Shown here in pieces: positions 28,246 to 37,662 of a stretch of 64,000 bases of DNA. Position 1 is the first letter of the stretch, and every line of letters starts with the position of its first letter. Source of the stretch: Porphyromonadaceae bacterium W3.11. GTDB lineage: Bacteria; Bacteroidota; Bacteroidia; Bacteroidales; Porphyromonadaceae. The translations under genes were made by a program, and so were the position numbers. The DNA lies in assembly GCA_030434245.1 (NCBI GenBank), contig JAUISX010000003.1, forward strand, positions 326,001 to 390,000. The letters are read 5' to 3'. The notes below the pieces were generated by a model. That model ran no database searches. It was given only the letters and a program-made list of their open reading frames with translations, and had not been told where the DNA came from.

Positions 28246-29436
28246 TTATTTAGTGGAAATACCTAACGTCATCTGAGCTAGTTTTATCTCTCCAAGATCT
28301 CCAGTATGCTTTCCCTCAACATCTGACAGCTTCACGCAGTGATGCCAAGGCTGTGTTGGAGATACCTGACACGCCACTAACTTCATGACGATATTCATAG
28401 GGACGACATCATGGCCTACATCGTTAGTTAGATTAGTACCGATACCAAATGTCGCTGTGATCTTACCCTTACAATACTCTTTTATATCAACTGCCTTTGG
28501 AATATTAAGGCTATCACTAAATACCAGATATTTGAGCATAGGATCTATCTTCAGCTCCTTATAACGCTTGACCGCCTTATCCACAAAAAGATAAGGATCC
28601 CCACTATCATGCCTTAGGGATGTGAAAAGCATGGCATGCTTCTTACTGAAGTTCCGCATAAACACATCAGTGGTATAGGTATCAGTCAATACAGTACCTA
28701 AGTCCCCATCATATACATTAATCCAATGCTCCATAGACATATAATTAGCCATCTTGTATCCATAGAGCGCTGCATGAAATTGGACCCATTCATGAGGATG
28801 AGTACCAGTCACACGGATGTTGTGCTTCATAGCAAAATACACATTAGAAGTACCAAAGAGACTTTCTCCTGCATATTTCTTAAGCAGCCCTGTGATTTCG
28901 TCTTCCACACTACTACTAAAACGGCGTCTCATCCCAAAGATAGATACTTGAAGGCCATTTTCCTTCATCATCTTCGCCTTCTCTATCGCCTGCGTCCGCA
29001 CATGCTCAAGATCTGGTTTATCTCCAGCTACCCTATAGAATAACTCTGAGACGATAGCCAATATTGGTGTCTCCCACATTGTAATACGATAAAGAAGGCC
29101 CTCAGCAGAAATACTCAGGTGTCCCTCCTCGTCTAGCTTCACATCCACCTCTCTAGGGTCATATTGATACCCTTTAATGTAGTCTATGTAGAAAGGAGGT
29201 AGATATGGACATTCCCGACGTAAAAAATCAGCTTCCTCATCAGTTAATTTTAATTGACTCATCTTCTCCAGCTCCTCGCGTACTAGTTTATCAAAGCCTT
29301 GAGGATAAATCGTCTCACTCCGATCAAAGAAAGAAAAGCGACCTCTTGCTCTCGGAAATAGCTTAGCATAAGCATAGCCAGTCGTAAATTTATATAGATC
29401 AGTATCCAATATACTGAGTATTATTCCTTCACTCAT
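28246..29436 (-). CDS. pncB: nicotinate phosphoribosyltransferase
   Basis: The enzyme makes nicotinate mononucleotide from nicotinate and PRPP in NAD salvage. The 396 residues begin with LDTDLYKFTTGYAYAKLFP. GTHPHEWVQFHAALYGYK carries the histidine that is phosphorylated during catalysis, and FTSLRHDSGDP and ATFGIGTNLTNDVG are the substrate and phosphate-binding blocks. A well-formed promoter lies 43 nt upstream. Confidence 0.95.
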   Translation of the reverse strand: MSEGIILSILDTDLYKFTTGYAYAKLFPRARGRFSFFDRSETIYPQGFDKLVREELEKMSQLKLTDEEADFLRRECPYLPPFYIDYIKGYQYDPREVDVKLDEEGHLSISAEGLLYRITMWETPILAIVSELFYRVAGDKPDLEHVRTQAIEKAKMMKENGLQVSIFGMRRRFSSSVEDEITGLLKKYAGESLFGTSNVYFAMKHNIRVTGTHPHEWVQFHAALYGYKMANYMSMEHWINVYDGDLGTVLTDTYTTDVFMRNFSKKHAMLFTSLRHDSGDPYLFVDKAVKRYKELKIDPMLKYLVFSDSLNIPKAVDIKEYCKGKITATFGIGTNLTNDVGHDVVPMNIVMKLVACQVSPTQPWHHCVKLSDVEGKHTGDLGEIKLAQMTLGISTK

Positions 29437-29478
29437 GATTGATTTCTTTAGGGTTATGGCACATTATTGCACGAGTAA

Positions 29479-29510
29479 CAAAAGTAACGATATTCACCAT
29501 ATCCACAAAA
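29479..29510 (-). promoter_or_regulatory. promoter of pncB
   Basis: On the minus strand TTTTG (29510-29506), a 19-nt spacer and TACTTTTG (29486-29479) match the Bacteroidota consensus exactly. Confidence 0.8.
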
Positions 29511-29886
29511 TAAGGACCCGTAATAGCTTTATTATGCCTTCATATTATAATGAGCAAGCAAAGGGATAAACGTAGCGAACAAAAGTGCTTTAAAACACAC
29601 GTTACCAACACCTTACACTAATATATTAACAACGAAAAACAGCAAAGTGTTACTCTCGTCGATCTACAAGCAGTCTTGCGGATAGTTTTCACAGATAAAA
29701 TAACTTCCACTGTTCTCTGGAACAAAGAAAATCTTAAGGAGCCTTTAGAAAAGTCTAATAAATGGCATAAGCCGCAAAAATAGAGTTTATCACCTTGGCT
29801 AAAGGGGTGCACAATTCAATTTGCCTCTCGGTTAGTGAGTTACCCATCACAAAGCATGTAAAAATCACAGGGTCAAAACTTTTGAT
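29511..29886. other. intergenic region without a recognisable gene
   Basis: Only short out-of-frame stretches occur on both strands and no repeats were found. It separates the divergent pncB and 29916 genes. Confidence 0.5.
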
Positions 29887-29894
29887 TAAATTTG
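29887..29894 (+). promoter_or_regulatory. -7 promoter box before the 29916 gene
   Basis: TAAATTTG fits TAnnTTTG and ends 21 nt before the ATG at 29916. No clear -33 TTTG is seen. It argues against the TTG start at 29892, which overlaps the box. Confidence 0.5.
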
Positions 29895-29915
29895 TTCTCA
29901 AGACAATATAACGAT

Positions 29916-30497
29916 ATGAACATATTAACCATTGCAGAGCAAAACAGAGAGTTTCAGTGGCTTTGTTTTGAGACACTTGAAGAGGGTAGAGAGTTTACCA
30001 AACTTCTACCCGGATACCACTATGTCCTAAATGATAAGGATGGATCAATAGAGGAGGAGTGGTTACTACCCTTGGAAATACCAGACTATACAGAGATAGA
30101 ATTTCATGGGAACATTATCCCATTGTCCAAATTTATGTTCCATGACTTTGATAAGGCCACTATCTATTATAGAGAAGTACCGAGCCTTAGCACCTCAAAC
30201 CACGGAATGATAGAGGGATATACTATTATTGACGCATACGCGATACCGAATACTGATGTGCGTGCGTACGTAGAGAAGAGAGAGAAAATGTTTCTAACAG
30301 TCAAGAACATTTTAGAAGAAAAGGGATTCGAAGTAGAGCGTGCATACCACGGCTCAGAGGACGGCGAAGCCATTCTATACAGACGTTCTACTGACAGTCG
30401 TTGGTTCTTTCTTGACCATATGGATCCATTGTTTGTTGATCTTGCTAAAGAAAGCGACGAACAGATTAGAGAATGGGTTGAACAGAGTCTATTATAG
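29916..30497 (+). CDS. hypothetical cytoplasmic protein
   Basis: I do not recognise this 193-residue acidic protein. It has no signal peptide or membrane helix. Aromatic-rich stretches (EFQWLCFETLEEGREF, SRWFFLDHMDPLF) and a probably helical middle (AYVEKREKMFLTVKNILEEK) suggest a folded globular protein. The ATG at 29916 is preferred because a -7 box overlaps the upstream TTG. It stands alone between pncB (divergent) and tRNA-Tyr. Confidence 0.7.
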   Translation: MNILTIAEQNREFQWLCFETLEEGREFTKLLPGYHYVLNDKDGSIEEEWLLPLEIPDYTEIEFHGNIIPLSKFMFHDFDKATIYYREVPSLSTSNHGMIEGYTIIDAYAIPNTDVRAYVEKREKMFLTVKNILEEKGFEVERAYHGSEDGEAILYRRSTDSRWFFLDHMDPLFVDLAKESDEQIREWVEQSLL

Positions 30498-30556
30498 TCC
30501 TATTATCAATAGGGAACAGATAAATAACACTTCCAAAAAGGAGGTTTTGCAAAATA

Positions 30557-30588
30557 TTTTGAGTAATCAAAAATAATTTGTAAGTTTG
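30557..30588 (+). promoter_or_regulatory. promoter of tRNA-Tyr
   Basis: TTTTG (30557-30561), a 19-nt spacer and TAAGTTTG (30581-30588) form a textbook Bacteroidota promoter 60 nt upstream of the tRNA. Confidence 0.8.
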
Positions 30589-30648
30589 CAACTCAAAGAT
30601 GCTAAGTGTGAACTTGTGTGACTTTCTAGAAACACGATGAATTACCAT

Positions 30649-30731
30649 GGGCAGTTACCAAAGTGGCCAACTGGGGCTGACTGTAACTCAGCTGTCTTTC
30701 GACTTCGGTGGTTCGAATCCATCACTGCCCA
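30649..30731 (+). tRNA. tRNA-Tyr (anticodon GUA)
   Basis: An 83-nt class II tRNA with acceptor stem GGGCAGT/ACTGCCC and anticodon stem GCTGA/TCAGC, loop CTGTAAC (GTA, tyrosine). It has a variable arm (TGTCTTTCGACTTC region), T arm GGTGG-TTCGAAT-CCATC and discriminator A, with no encoded CCA. The promoter lies upstream. The rho gene begins about 220 nt downstream. Confidence 0.93.
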
Positions 30732-30951
30732 CAACACTTAGCTTACTTATATTCAATAGACAAAGAGGTTCAAAGTTTAGAGATTCAAAGTTTTTGGAAG
30801 ATTATCCACTCTGGGTATAGTCAACCACTACTTTATTTAAAGCGTCTGCACTAACAAGTCAAGTGCTTTTCTAACAATAATCATCGGGAGTAAGCTTTGC
30901 TTACCTGTGAGACTCAGAACAAATAAAATAATCGAAACCAATATAATATTT

Positions 30952-32955
30952 ATGGCAAATAGTTACACGCTACTTGAGCTAAACAAACTCAATGAAGATG
31001 AGTTGAAAAATGTAGCTAAAGAGCTTGGCATCAAAGTCTCTAATAAAGATACAGACCGACGTAATTTGGAGTATCAGATTTTGGATGCACAGGCTATTCA
31101 GATGGCTGCTAAAATGCGCGGCGACAACAAACCTGAAAAGAAGGGAGCACCGCAAAAGAAAACAAATACTAGAAACACACGCACAAACAACAAAAAAAAT
31201 CAAGCTGACGATTCCCAAAAGAATGCTATAGAAAAAGCTAAAGCAGCTACAGAAAAACCTCGTAGAGCCGCAGCGAAAAAGTCTGAGAATAAAGAGTCTG
31301 AAGATGATAATAACAAAGACTCTTCAACAAAGGCTGCTCCTAAAAAAAGAGGACGTCCTAGAAAGAATGCTGCGACACAAAAGAAGGAAGCGGATACATC
31401 TAAGAAGAACGACGCAAGCAATCAAGAGGAAAAGCCTGCTGAAACTCCTAATAACAAGGTATCAGCAGAGGATGACAAGAATACCAAGACTACTGATTCT
31501 AAGCAAGAAACTTCTAAGCCTACCGTTTTTGTCAATAGAAATGCACAAAACAAAACTGTCCTTACGGACATGATAGGTATGATGTCTTCGGGCACTCAAC
31601 CTAAAAAAGCAGAGACAAAAACAGTGGAAGAATCAAAACAGGATAATACTAAACAGGCTACAGCAGCTCAAGAAAAGCAAAAAGCTGAGTCGCAAGATAA
31701 GCCTCAAGAGCATCAAGCTCAATCCAAGCAACAAGATCAACAACGTAAGACTCATGACAACCGTCAGGGGCAAAATCAACAGTCATCTAATAATAGGGCT
31801 CCTCAGAATGACCATCATTATGACTTTGGAGATTCACTACATACTGTCGGTGTACTAGAAATCTTACCTGACGGATATGGATTTATTCGTAGTAGTGACT
31901 ATAATTATCTATCATCTCCAGATGATGTCTACGTATCGCAACAGCAAATTAAGAACTATGGACTAAAGACGGGTGATGTCGTAGAGGCTGTAGTGACTCT
32001 TCCAAGAGATAAAGACAAGTATTTCCCAATGAAGAGGGTAGAACGTCTTAATGGATGCGATCCTAAGAAGATTCGTGACAGGGTGCCATTTGACTATCTT
32101 ACACCTCTATTCCCAACTGAGAAGTTCAAACTAGAGGCGGCCTCTAGCACCAAGGTGTACGACAAGCAAGCTATGCGTATCGTAGATCTATTCACTCCTA
32201 TTGGTAAAGGACAGCGTGGATTGATCGTTGCACAGCCTAAGACTGGTAAGACAATGTTGCTGAAGGATATTGCCAATGCGATAGCACACAATCATCCAGA
32301 GGTTTATATGATGATCCTTTTGATTGATGAGCGTCCAGAAGAGGTTACCGACATGGCTCGTAATGTGAATGCTGAGGTCATCGCCTCTACTTTTGATGAA
32401 CCAGCCGAACAGCACGTTAAGATCGCGGATATCGTCTTGCAGAAAGCTAAAAGATTGGTGGAATGTGGTCATGATGTCGTAATCCTACTTGACTCTATCA
32501 CTCGTCTAGCCCGTGCATACAATACCGTACAGCCAGCTAGTGGCAAGGTACTATCTGGTGGTGTAGATGCTAATGCACTACAAAAGCCGAAGCGCTTCTT
32601 CGGAGCGGCACGAAATATCGAAGGCGGTGGTAGCCTAACCATCCTAGCAACGGCTCTTACTGATACTGGATCTAAGATGGACGAAGTGATCTTTGAGGAA
32701 TTCAAGGGAACTGGTAATATGGAGCTTCAATTAGACCGTCGACTATCCAATAAGAGGATCTATCCAGCTATTGACCTCCAGAGCTCTAGTACTCGTAGGG
32801 ATGATCTACTTCAAAATCCAGATGTTCAAAGTCGTATGTGGGTACTTCGTCGTTTGATTGGCGAGATGACCACAGCCGAAGCTATGGAATTCCTAAAGAC
32901 TAGGATAGATAACACCGTAGATAATATCGAATTCCTTGCCTCCATGAATGGGTAA
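30952..32955 (+). CDS. rho: transcription termination factor Rho with a long disordered insert
   Basis: The hexameric RNA-dependent ATPase ends transcription. Residues 1-55 are the N-terminal helical domain. Residues about 57-290 are a low-complexity, Lys/Gln/Asn/Glu-rich disordered insert with an AT-hook-like KKRGRPRKN (131-139). The RNA-binding cold-shock-like domain follows ([21 protein letters not shown] from about 300), then the ATPase core with Walker [15 protein letters not shown] and [18 protein letters not shown]. The total of 667 residues compares with 419 in E. coli. The ATG at 30952 starts [18 protein letters not shown], the expected N-terminus; the open frame upstream to 30907 is not supported. 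The M15 peptidase and ugd genes follow with short gaps. Confidence 0.95.
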   Translation: MANSYTLLELNKLNEDELKNVAKELGIKVSNKDTDRRNLEYQILDAQAIQMAAKMRGDNKPEKKGAPQKKTNTRNTRTNNKKNQADDSQKNAIEKAKAATEKPRRAAAKKSENKESEDDNNKDSSTKAAPKKRGRPRKNAATQKKEADTSKKNDASNQEEKPAETPNNKVSAEDDKNTKTTDSKQETSKPTVFVNRNAQNKTVLTDMIGMMSSGTQPKKAETKTVEESKQDNTKQATAAQEKQKAESQDKPQEHQAQSKQQDQQRKTHDNRQGQNQQSSNNRAPQNDHHYDFGDSLHTVGVLEILPDGYGFIRSSDYNYLSSPDDVYVSQQQIKNYGLKTGDVVEAVVTLPRDKDKYFPMKRVERLNGCDPKKIRDRVPFDYLTPLFPTEKFKLEAASSTKVYDKQAMRIVDLFTPIGKGQRGLIVAQPKTGKTMLLKDIANAIAHNHPEVYMMILLIDERPEEVTDMARNVNAEVIASTFDEPAEQHVKIADIVLQKAKRLVECGHDVVILLDSITRLARAYNTVQPASGKVLSGGVDANALQKPKRFFGAARNIEGGGSLTILATALTDTGSKMDEVIFEEFKGTGNMELQLDRRLSNKRIYPAIDLQSSSTRRDDLLQNPDVQSRMWVLRRLIGEMTTAEAMEFLKTRIDNTVDNIEFLASMNG

Positions 32956-32982
32956 GCAGGATGATAGAAAAGAATAATAGTT

Positions 32983-33690
32983 ATGACTTATAGTTATAAT
33001 CATAGGCAGTTGGTGCACCGTTTGGTGTTCCAACTGTTCTTTTTTGTACTCACTCCCACCCTACTCTTATCTCAGTCTATTGATCAGAAGATGAGAGCTG
33101 CCGGATTGGTTGACATCCAAGAAATAGACCCAACGATACAAGTATCTCTCATGTACGCCAGCACAGATAATTTTGTAGGCGTTAATATGTATGGTGACCT
33201 AAAAAAGGCGTATCTTTTACCTCACTTTGCTGAGAAACTAAGAAAGGCTCAACGTAAACTGAAGTCTGAAAAGGGAGAACAGTATTCGCTCATCATACAT
33301 GATGCAGCTAGACCCCTCAGCGTACAGCGTAAGATGTGGAACTCAGTAAAAGGGACACCGAACTCAGTTTACGTAGCCCCTCCTAGCAATGGTGGCGGAA
33401 GGCACAACTATGGTGCTGCGGTGGACATCACTATAATCAACCTAGACACAGGCGAAGAGCTAGATATGGGAAGTCCCGTAGATTATTTTGGAGAGCGTGC
33501 TCATATCAACATAGAGGCGTCCCTTGTGAAGAGAGGATTGATAACTCAGGAAGCGGCAAATAATAGAGCATATCTCATGCAGTTAATGAACAGTCAAGAT
33601 TTAAGGGCGATACGCAAAGAATGGTGGCACTTCCAAGAAAGAAATTCTATTTCTTATGTAAGGAAGACGTATCAGTTGCTTGACTTTTAA
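32983..33690 (+). CDS. secreted M15-family D-Ala-D-Ala dipeptidase-like peptidase (VanX/DdpX type)
   Basis: The 235 residues begin with a signal-anchor or signal peptide (LVFQLFFFVLTPTLLLSQS). The zinc-peptidase motifs are present in the expected order: IIHDAARPLSVQRKMW, GRHNYGAAVDITII (the SxHxxGxAxD-type motif with zinc His and Asp) and KEWWHFQ (catalytic Glu and last zinc His). The family cleaves D-alanyl-D-alanine; a role in cell-wall turnover and not glycopeptide resistance is likely as no van genes are nearby. It lies 27 nt after rho. Confidence 0.88.
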   Translation: MTYSYNHRQLVHRLVFQLFFFVLTPTLLLSQSIDQKMRAAGLVDIQEIDPTIQVSLMYASTDNFVGVNMYGDLKKAYLLPHFAEKLRKAQRKLKSEKGEQYSLIIHDAARPLSVQRKMWNSVKGTPNSVYVAPPSNGGGRHNYGAAVDITIINLDTGEELDMGSPVDYFGERAHINIEASLVKRGLITQEAANNRAYLMQLMNSQDLRAIRKEWWHFQERNSISYVRKTYQLLDF

Positions 33691-33710
33691 GAATATTAGA
33701 GAACAATAAG

Positions 33711-35027
33711 ATGAAAATAGCAATCGTTGGAACTGGCTATGTGGGCCTCGTCTCAGGAACTTGCTTCGCAGAGATGGGATTAATGGTCAATTGCGTTGAC
33801 TCAAACACAGAGAAGATCGAAGCTCTAAAACGGGGCGAGATACCAATATACGAACCGGGACTAGATCAGCTGATCAAAAAAAATAAAGACGAAGGTCGCC
33901 TTGTGTTTCACTCCTCATTAAGAGATTGTATCGGAGACATCTCTGTACTCTTCATTGCAGTAGGCACCCCCTCTGCTAATGATGGGACAGCTGACCTTAG
34001 CTATGTGTATAAGGTAGCCGAAGAGATTGGCGATCTCATGACCCAGCCCCTTCTTATTGTTACGAAAAGTACAGTACCTGTAGGGACCACACACCAAGTA
34101 CAACGCATTATCCGAGGGAAATTAGACGGACGTGGGCTTCATCATCTACATTTCGACATAGCATCCAACCCTGAATTTCTCAAAGAAGGGGCTGCGATAA
34201 AGGATTTCATGAGTCCTGATAGGGTCATCGTAGGAGTAGAGAGTGAATCAGCTAAGGAAATTATGACCAAGCTATATCGCCCATTTCTAATCAATAACTT
34301 TAGGGTTATTTTCATGGATATACTCTCTTCAGAACTCACAAAGTATGCCTCTAATGCCATGCTAGCTACCCGTATCAGCTTCATGAATGAACTCGCTAAT
34401 CTTAGTGAGAAACTAGGAGCTGATATAGAACTCGTGAGAAAAGGAATGGGGGCAGATAAGAGGATTGGAACTAGCTTCCTCTATCCAGGTATCGGATATG
34501 GTGGGTCTTGCTTTCCTAAGGACGTACTAGCACTAATCCAGACTGCCAGACAGCATGAAATAGAACTTCAAATCGTGACAAAAGTCCACGAAGCAAATGA
34601 GCTACAGAAGCATCGTCCTTACGAAAAATTAAAAACGCACTTGGGTGACCTTAAGGGAAAAACGATTGCCATATGGGGCTTGTCATTCAAACCTGAAACA
34701 GATGATATGAGACAGGCACCCAGTATCATACTACTGGATAGCCTTATCAAAGCAGGGGCTGTGGTAAAAGCCTTTGACCCCATCGCGATGGACAATGCCA
34801 GAGCACTCTTTCCCGAAGGCATTCATTTCTGCTCAAACATCTATGAGACTGTAGAAGAGGCAGATGCACTAGTCTTGCTCACAGAGTGGAAACAGTTTAG
34901 ACTACCCAACTGGGAACGAATCCAAGAGCTGATGACAGGCAACCTTATCATTGATGGACGAAATATCTTTGTCCCTGAAGAACTGAGAGAACTGGGATTT
35001 AAATACAGTGGGATCGGACGCTCCTAA
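33711..35027 (+). CDS. ugd: UDP-glucose 6-dehydrogenase
   Basis: The enzyme oxidises UDP-glucose to UDP-glucuronate using two NAD+, feeding capsule or surface polysaccharide synthesis. The 438 residues start with the dinucleotide motif MKIAIVGTGYVGLVSGTCFAE. YGGSCFPKDVLALI carries the catalytic cysteine, and LSFKPETDDMRQAPS is the C-terminal domain motif. It lies 20 nt after the M15 peptidase gene and ends 12 nt before the convergent DUF2284 gene. No polysaccharide cluster is visible beside it. Confidence 0.95.
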   Translation: MKIAIVGTGYVGLVSGTCFAEMGLMVNCVDSNTEKIEALKRGEIPIYEPGLDQLIKKNKDEGRLVFHSSLRDCIGDISVLFIAVGTPSANDGTADLSYVYKVAEEIGDLMTQPLLIVTKSTVPVGTTHQVQRIIRGKLDGRGLHHLHFDIASNPEFLKEGAAIKDFMSPDRVIVGVESESAKEIMTKLYRPFLINNFRVIFMDILSSELTKYASNAMLATRISFMNELANLSEKLGADIELVRKGMGADKRIGTSFLYPGIGYGGSCFPKDVLALIQTARQHEIELQIVTKVHEANELQKHRPYEKLKTHLGDLKGKTIAIWGLSFKPETDDMRQAPSIILLDSLIKAGAVVKAFDPIAMDNARALFPEGIHFCSNIYETVEEADALVLLTEWKQFRLPNWERIQELMTGNLIIDGRNIFVPEELRELGFKYSGIGRS

Positions 35028-35039
35028 ATTTATATATCA

Positions 35040-35606
35040 TCAATACATTAACGCCGCTATAAAGAAGTAATATGGGGGCAGCATTCCATCCCTACCCCAA
35101 AGCATCGGAGTATCAAGAAGCTCTTCAGCAGTACGTTTGAGATCAAATCCAAAGTTCTCAAGAGAGTTTCTGGCCTTTAACGGATGTCGGCAAGGAGCGG
35201 GTTTTTCCGCCACTCTAGTACACTTATATGGGTCACACAGATGACAACTCCCAGCATAAAAGGCTCTACTACCAGGATACTGCTGCTCTAAGTCCCACAA
35301 CTCAGGATCAATAATAGCCCTCACTTGGGTCATATACATATCCCCAATTTCACGTTGCTCCTCCATGGAGAATTTCTTATCTAGCAATCGCTCTGGTAAA
35401 AGCATCTTATACCCAAAGATGTCAACCATACTATATTGATCAAGAATAGCATTTAGGTCAAAATCAAAAGGAGGACAGACCCATTGCTGACCAAAGTTCC
35501 TGCACTTAGCACAATAGCCTTGAAACTTTTCTACGTCTTGATATTCTCGTCGATACTCCCCAAGAGAGATCTGACACGAATTTTTCTCTATCTGCAGTGT
35601 TTCCAT
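35040..35606 (-). CDS. DUF2284 predicted metal-binding protein
   Basis: This 188-residue protein is rich in cysteines arranged in two groups: GYCAKCRNFGQQWVCPPF near residue 30 and GSCHLCDPYKCTRVAEKPAPC near residue 120. The pattern matches DUF2284, a family expected to bind metal or an iron-sulfur cluster; its reaction is not known. The ATG at 35606 (METLQIEKN) is preferred to 35645. It follows guaB after 72 nt and a terminator hairpin. Confidence 0.85.
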   Translation of the reverse strand: METLQIEKNSCQISLGEYRREYQDVEKFQGYCAKCRNFGQQWVCPPFDFDLNAILDQYSMVDIFGYKMLLPERLLDKKFSMEEQREIGDMYMTQVRAIIDPELWDLEQQYPGSRAFYAGSCHLCDPYKCTRVAEKPAPCRHPLKARNSLENFGFDLKRTAEELLDTPMLWGRDGMLPPYYFFIAALMY

Positions 35607-35614
35607 TGAAATAA

Positions 35615-35651
35615 ACAAAAGGAGGGTTCGGGCAAAATATCCCAAACCCTC
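35615..35651 (-). terminator. terminator of the IMP dehydrogenase gene
   Basis: GAGGGTTCGGG (35622-35632) pairs with CCCAAACCCTC (35641-35651) with one mismatch. On the minus strand it runs into TTTTGTTTATTT. It overlaps the leader of the DUF2284 gene, which therefore needs its own promoter or depends on read-through. Confidence 0.8.
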
Positions 35652-35678
35652 TATCTATAGTCATTTATCTAACGTTCA

Positions 35679-37169
35679 TTACTCCTTAAGAATCACATCG
35701 TGAGCACCACCTTCTACAATAGAAGTGGATGATACTAAGGTAATCTTAGCATTTTCTCTTAGATGACTGAGAGTAGTGGAGCCGCAACTACACATCGTAG
35801 CCTTAACCTTACTTAGAGTACTAATAAGATTATCAGCCATCTTACCAGCATAGGGCACATAGCTATCCACACCTTCCTCGAACTTCATCCCCTCAGACTC
35901 ACTTCCACTATCATAGCGTTGCCAGTTCTTAGCACGGTTAGAGCCTTCACCCCAATATTCCTTGACGTAATTACCCTGCATTCTCAACTTCTTCGTTGGG
36001 CTTTCGTCAAAACGAGCGAAGTAACGTCCCATCATCAAGAAGTCAGCACCCATAGCCAAGGCCAATACCATATGATAGTCATGCACGATTCCGCCGTCTG
36101 AACAGATAGGTACATATATCCCACTCTCTTGGAAATATTCATCTCTAGCCTTTGCCACATCCATAATAGATGTAGCCTGACCTCTACCAATACCCTTTTG
36201 TTCACGAGTAATACAGATAGAGCCACCACCGATACCGACCTTAATAAAGTCAGCACCAGCTGCTACTAAGTACTTAAATCCATCTTGATCTACCACATTT
36301 CCAGCTCCGATTGGGATATTAGGATAATTCTCCTTAACCCATCTTAGTGTCATTTCCTGCCACTCTGAATAACCATCAGAGCTATCAATACAAAGAACAT
36401 CTACTCCTGCATTAACTAGTGCTGGCACACGCTCCTGATAATCTCTAGAATTAATCCCAGCACCTACTAATAACTGCTTAGAATCTTGGTCTAGCAATTC
36501 ATAAGGATGCTTGCGATGAGCATCATAGTCCTTACGGAAGACGAAGAAATTAAGGTTTTGATTATCATCGATGATAGGAAGTGTATTTAACTTATGATCC
36601 CAAATAATATCATTCGCCTCACTCAGGGTTATCCCGATTTTTCCTACGGTCAACTTCTCAAAAGGGGTCATAAATGACGAGACTTTTGTTTCAAGCGGTG
36701 TAGTACTTAATCTATAATCCCTACTAGTAATGATGCCAAGTAGCTTACCCTTTGGAGAACCATCCTCTGTCACTGCGATGGTAGAGTGACCGGTCCTCTT
36801 TGTTAGAGCTAATACATCTGCTAATGTTTGCTCTGGTTTGAGATTAGAATCACTAGTCACAAAACCAGCCTTAAACTTTTTGACCTTACGGACCATTTCT
36901 GCCTGTTGGTCGATAGGTTGAGATCCAAAAATGAAGGATATCCCCCCATTCCTAGCAAGCTCAATAGCCAGTGTATCATTAGATACAGACTGCATTATAG
37001 CACTTACGAAAGGGATATTTAGCTGAATCTTCGGCTTTTCCCCTAGTGAATACTTAGTAAGTGGTGTGGACAGATTGATATTTTCAGGCGTACACTCTTT
37101 GGTGGTTAGTCCTGGTATCAGTAGATATTCCCCGAATGTATGGGAAACTTGCTCTAGAATTTTTGCCAT
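35679..37169 (-). CDS. guaB: IMP dehydrogenase, Tritrichomonas foetus-like type
   Basis: The enzyme oxidises IMP to XMP, the committed step of GMP synthesis. The 496 residues are collinear with the protozoan T. foetus enzyme as I recall it: [30 protein letters not shown] near the start, two CBS domains at about 100-220, the catalytic loop [16 protein letters not shown] with Cys319, and the mobile flap NWQRYD with Arg418-Tyr419. These are the same residue numbers used for the T. foetus active site. Common bacterial IMPDHs instead have GPGSICTTR. An AGGAGG 5 nt before the ATG is unusual in this phylum. It is a single gene with its own promoter box and terminator. Confidence 0.95.
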   Translation of the reverse strand: MAKILEQVSHTFGEYLLIPGLTTKECTPENINLSTPLTKYSLGEKPKIQLNIPFVSAIMQSVSNDTLAIELARNGGISFIFGSQPIDQQAEMVRKVKKFKAGFVTSDSNLKPEQTLADVLALTKRTGHSTIAVTEDGSPKGKLLGIITSRDYRLSTTPLETKVSSFMTPFEKLTVGKIGITLSEANDIIWDHKLNTLPIIDDNQNLNFFVFRKDYDAHRKHPYELLDQDSKQLLVGAGINSRDYQERVPALVNAGVDVLCIDSSDGYSEWQEMTLRWVKENYPNIPIGAGNVVDQDGFKYLVAAGADFIKVGIGGGSICITREQKGIGRGQATSIMDVAKARDEYFQESGIYVPICSDGGIVHDYHMVLALAMGADFLMMGRYFARFDESPTKKLRMQGNYVKEYWGEGSNRAKNWQRYDSGSESEGMKFEEGVDSYVPYAGKMADNLISTLSKVKATMCSCGSTTLSHLRENAKITLVSSTSIVEGGAHDVILKE

Positions 37170-37174
37170 GTTTT

Positions 37175-37180
37175 CCTCCT
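37175..37180 (-). promoter_or_regulatory. guaB: strong Shine-Dalgarno of guaB
   Basis: AGGAGG lies 5 nt before the guaB ATG on the minus strand. Nearly every other gene in the window has only an A/T-rich leader, as is usual in Bacteroidota, where ribosomes hide the anti-Shine-Dalgarno. It fixes the start at 37169. Confidence 0.8.
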
Positions 37181-37220
37181 ATTTATAAGTTTTGGATATT
37201 ATGAAGGTACAATTTGCTTG

Positions 37221-37228
37221 CAAAGTTA
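37221..37228 (-). promoter_or_regulatory. -7 promoter box of guaB
   Basis: TAACTTTG on the minus strand fits TAnnTTTG and lies 51 nt upstream of the guaB start. The -33 region is weak. Confidence 0.5.
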
Positions 37229-37424
37229 CTGAAAAATCCGCACAAACATAACTACTATTCACCTTCTTGAAATAAAAATCAGCTCCTCATGAATGTATTT
37301 TATACAGAGTCGATACCGTAAGTTACTATCATAAAGTGACTAAACAATAGTAAGAACTCATATGAAGCTCATAAAGCTTCCCCATAAAATAATATTCATG
37401 ATGAATAAAACTCGATATAATAAA
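37229..37424. other. AT-rich spacer without a gene
   Basis: Nothing coding or structured was recognised between the guaB promoter and the hairpin at 37425. The further stretch 37466-37662, up to the rny stop, is also without a supportable gene. Confidence 0.5.
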
Positions 37425-37465
37425 AACGTTGAAGTGAGACAACCTTTATCATCTCCTTCAACGTT
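37425..37465 (-). terminator. hairpin downstream of rny
   Basis: AACGTTGAAG (37425-37434) pairs with CTTCAACGTT (37456-37465). On the minus strand it is followed by TTTATTATATC. It lies about 200 nt after the rny stop codon and probably ends that transcript. Confidence 0.7.
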
Positions 37466-37662
37466 ATATATCAAAGTACATTAGAGAATGCGATGTCCTT
37501 TACTTTAGCAATCTACTGCTTTCAGCATACAGTATAAATTACGCACTTCAGCAAATCCCTACTCTTTCAGCCATAGTGGCTTACAACTAACCCTAAAGAA
37601 AATCTCCACAGATCTGCACTCAAATCTGATAGGATGATTCTTATTGTTACTTTCTCTACAGA

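Noticed and set aside
32983-33690. glycopeptide resistance (VanX) gene
   Set aside because: The motifs fit the family, but there is no vanH or vanA partner and the protein has a signal peptide, so a wall-turnover peptidase is more likely.
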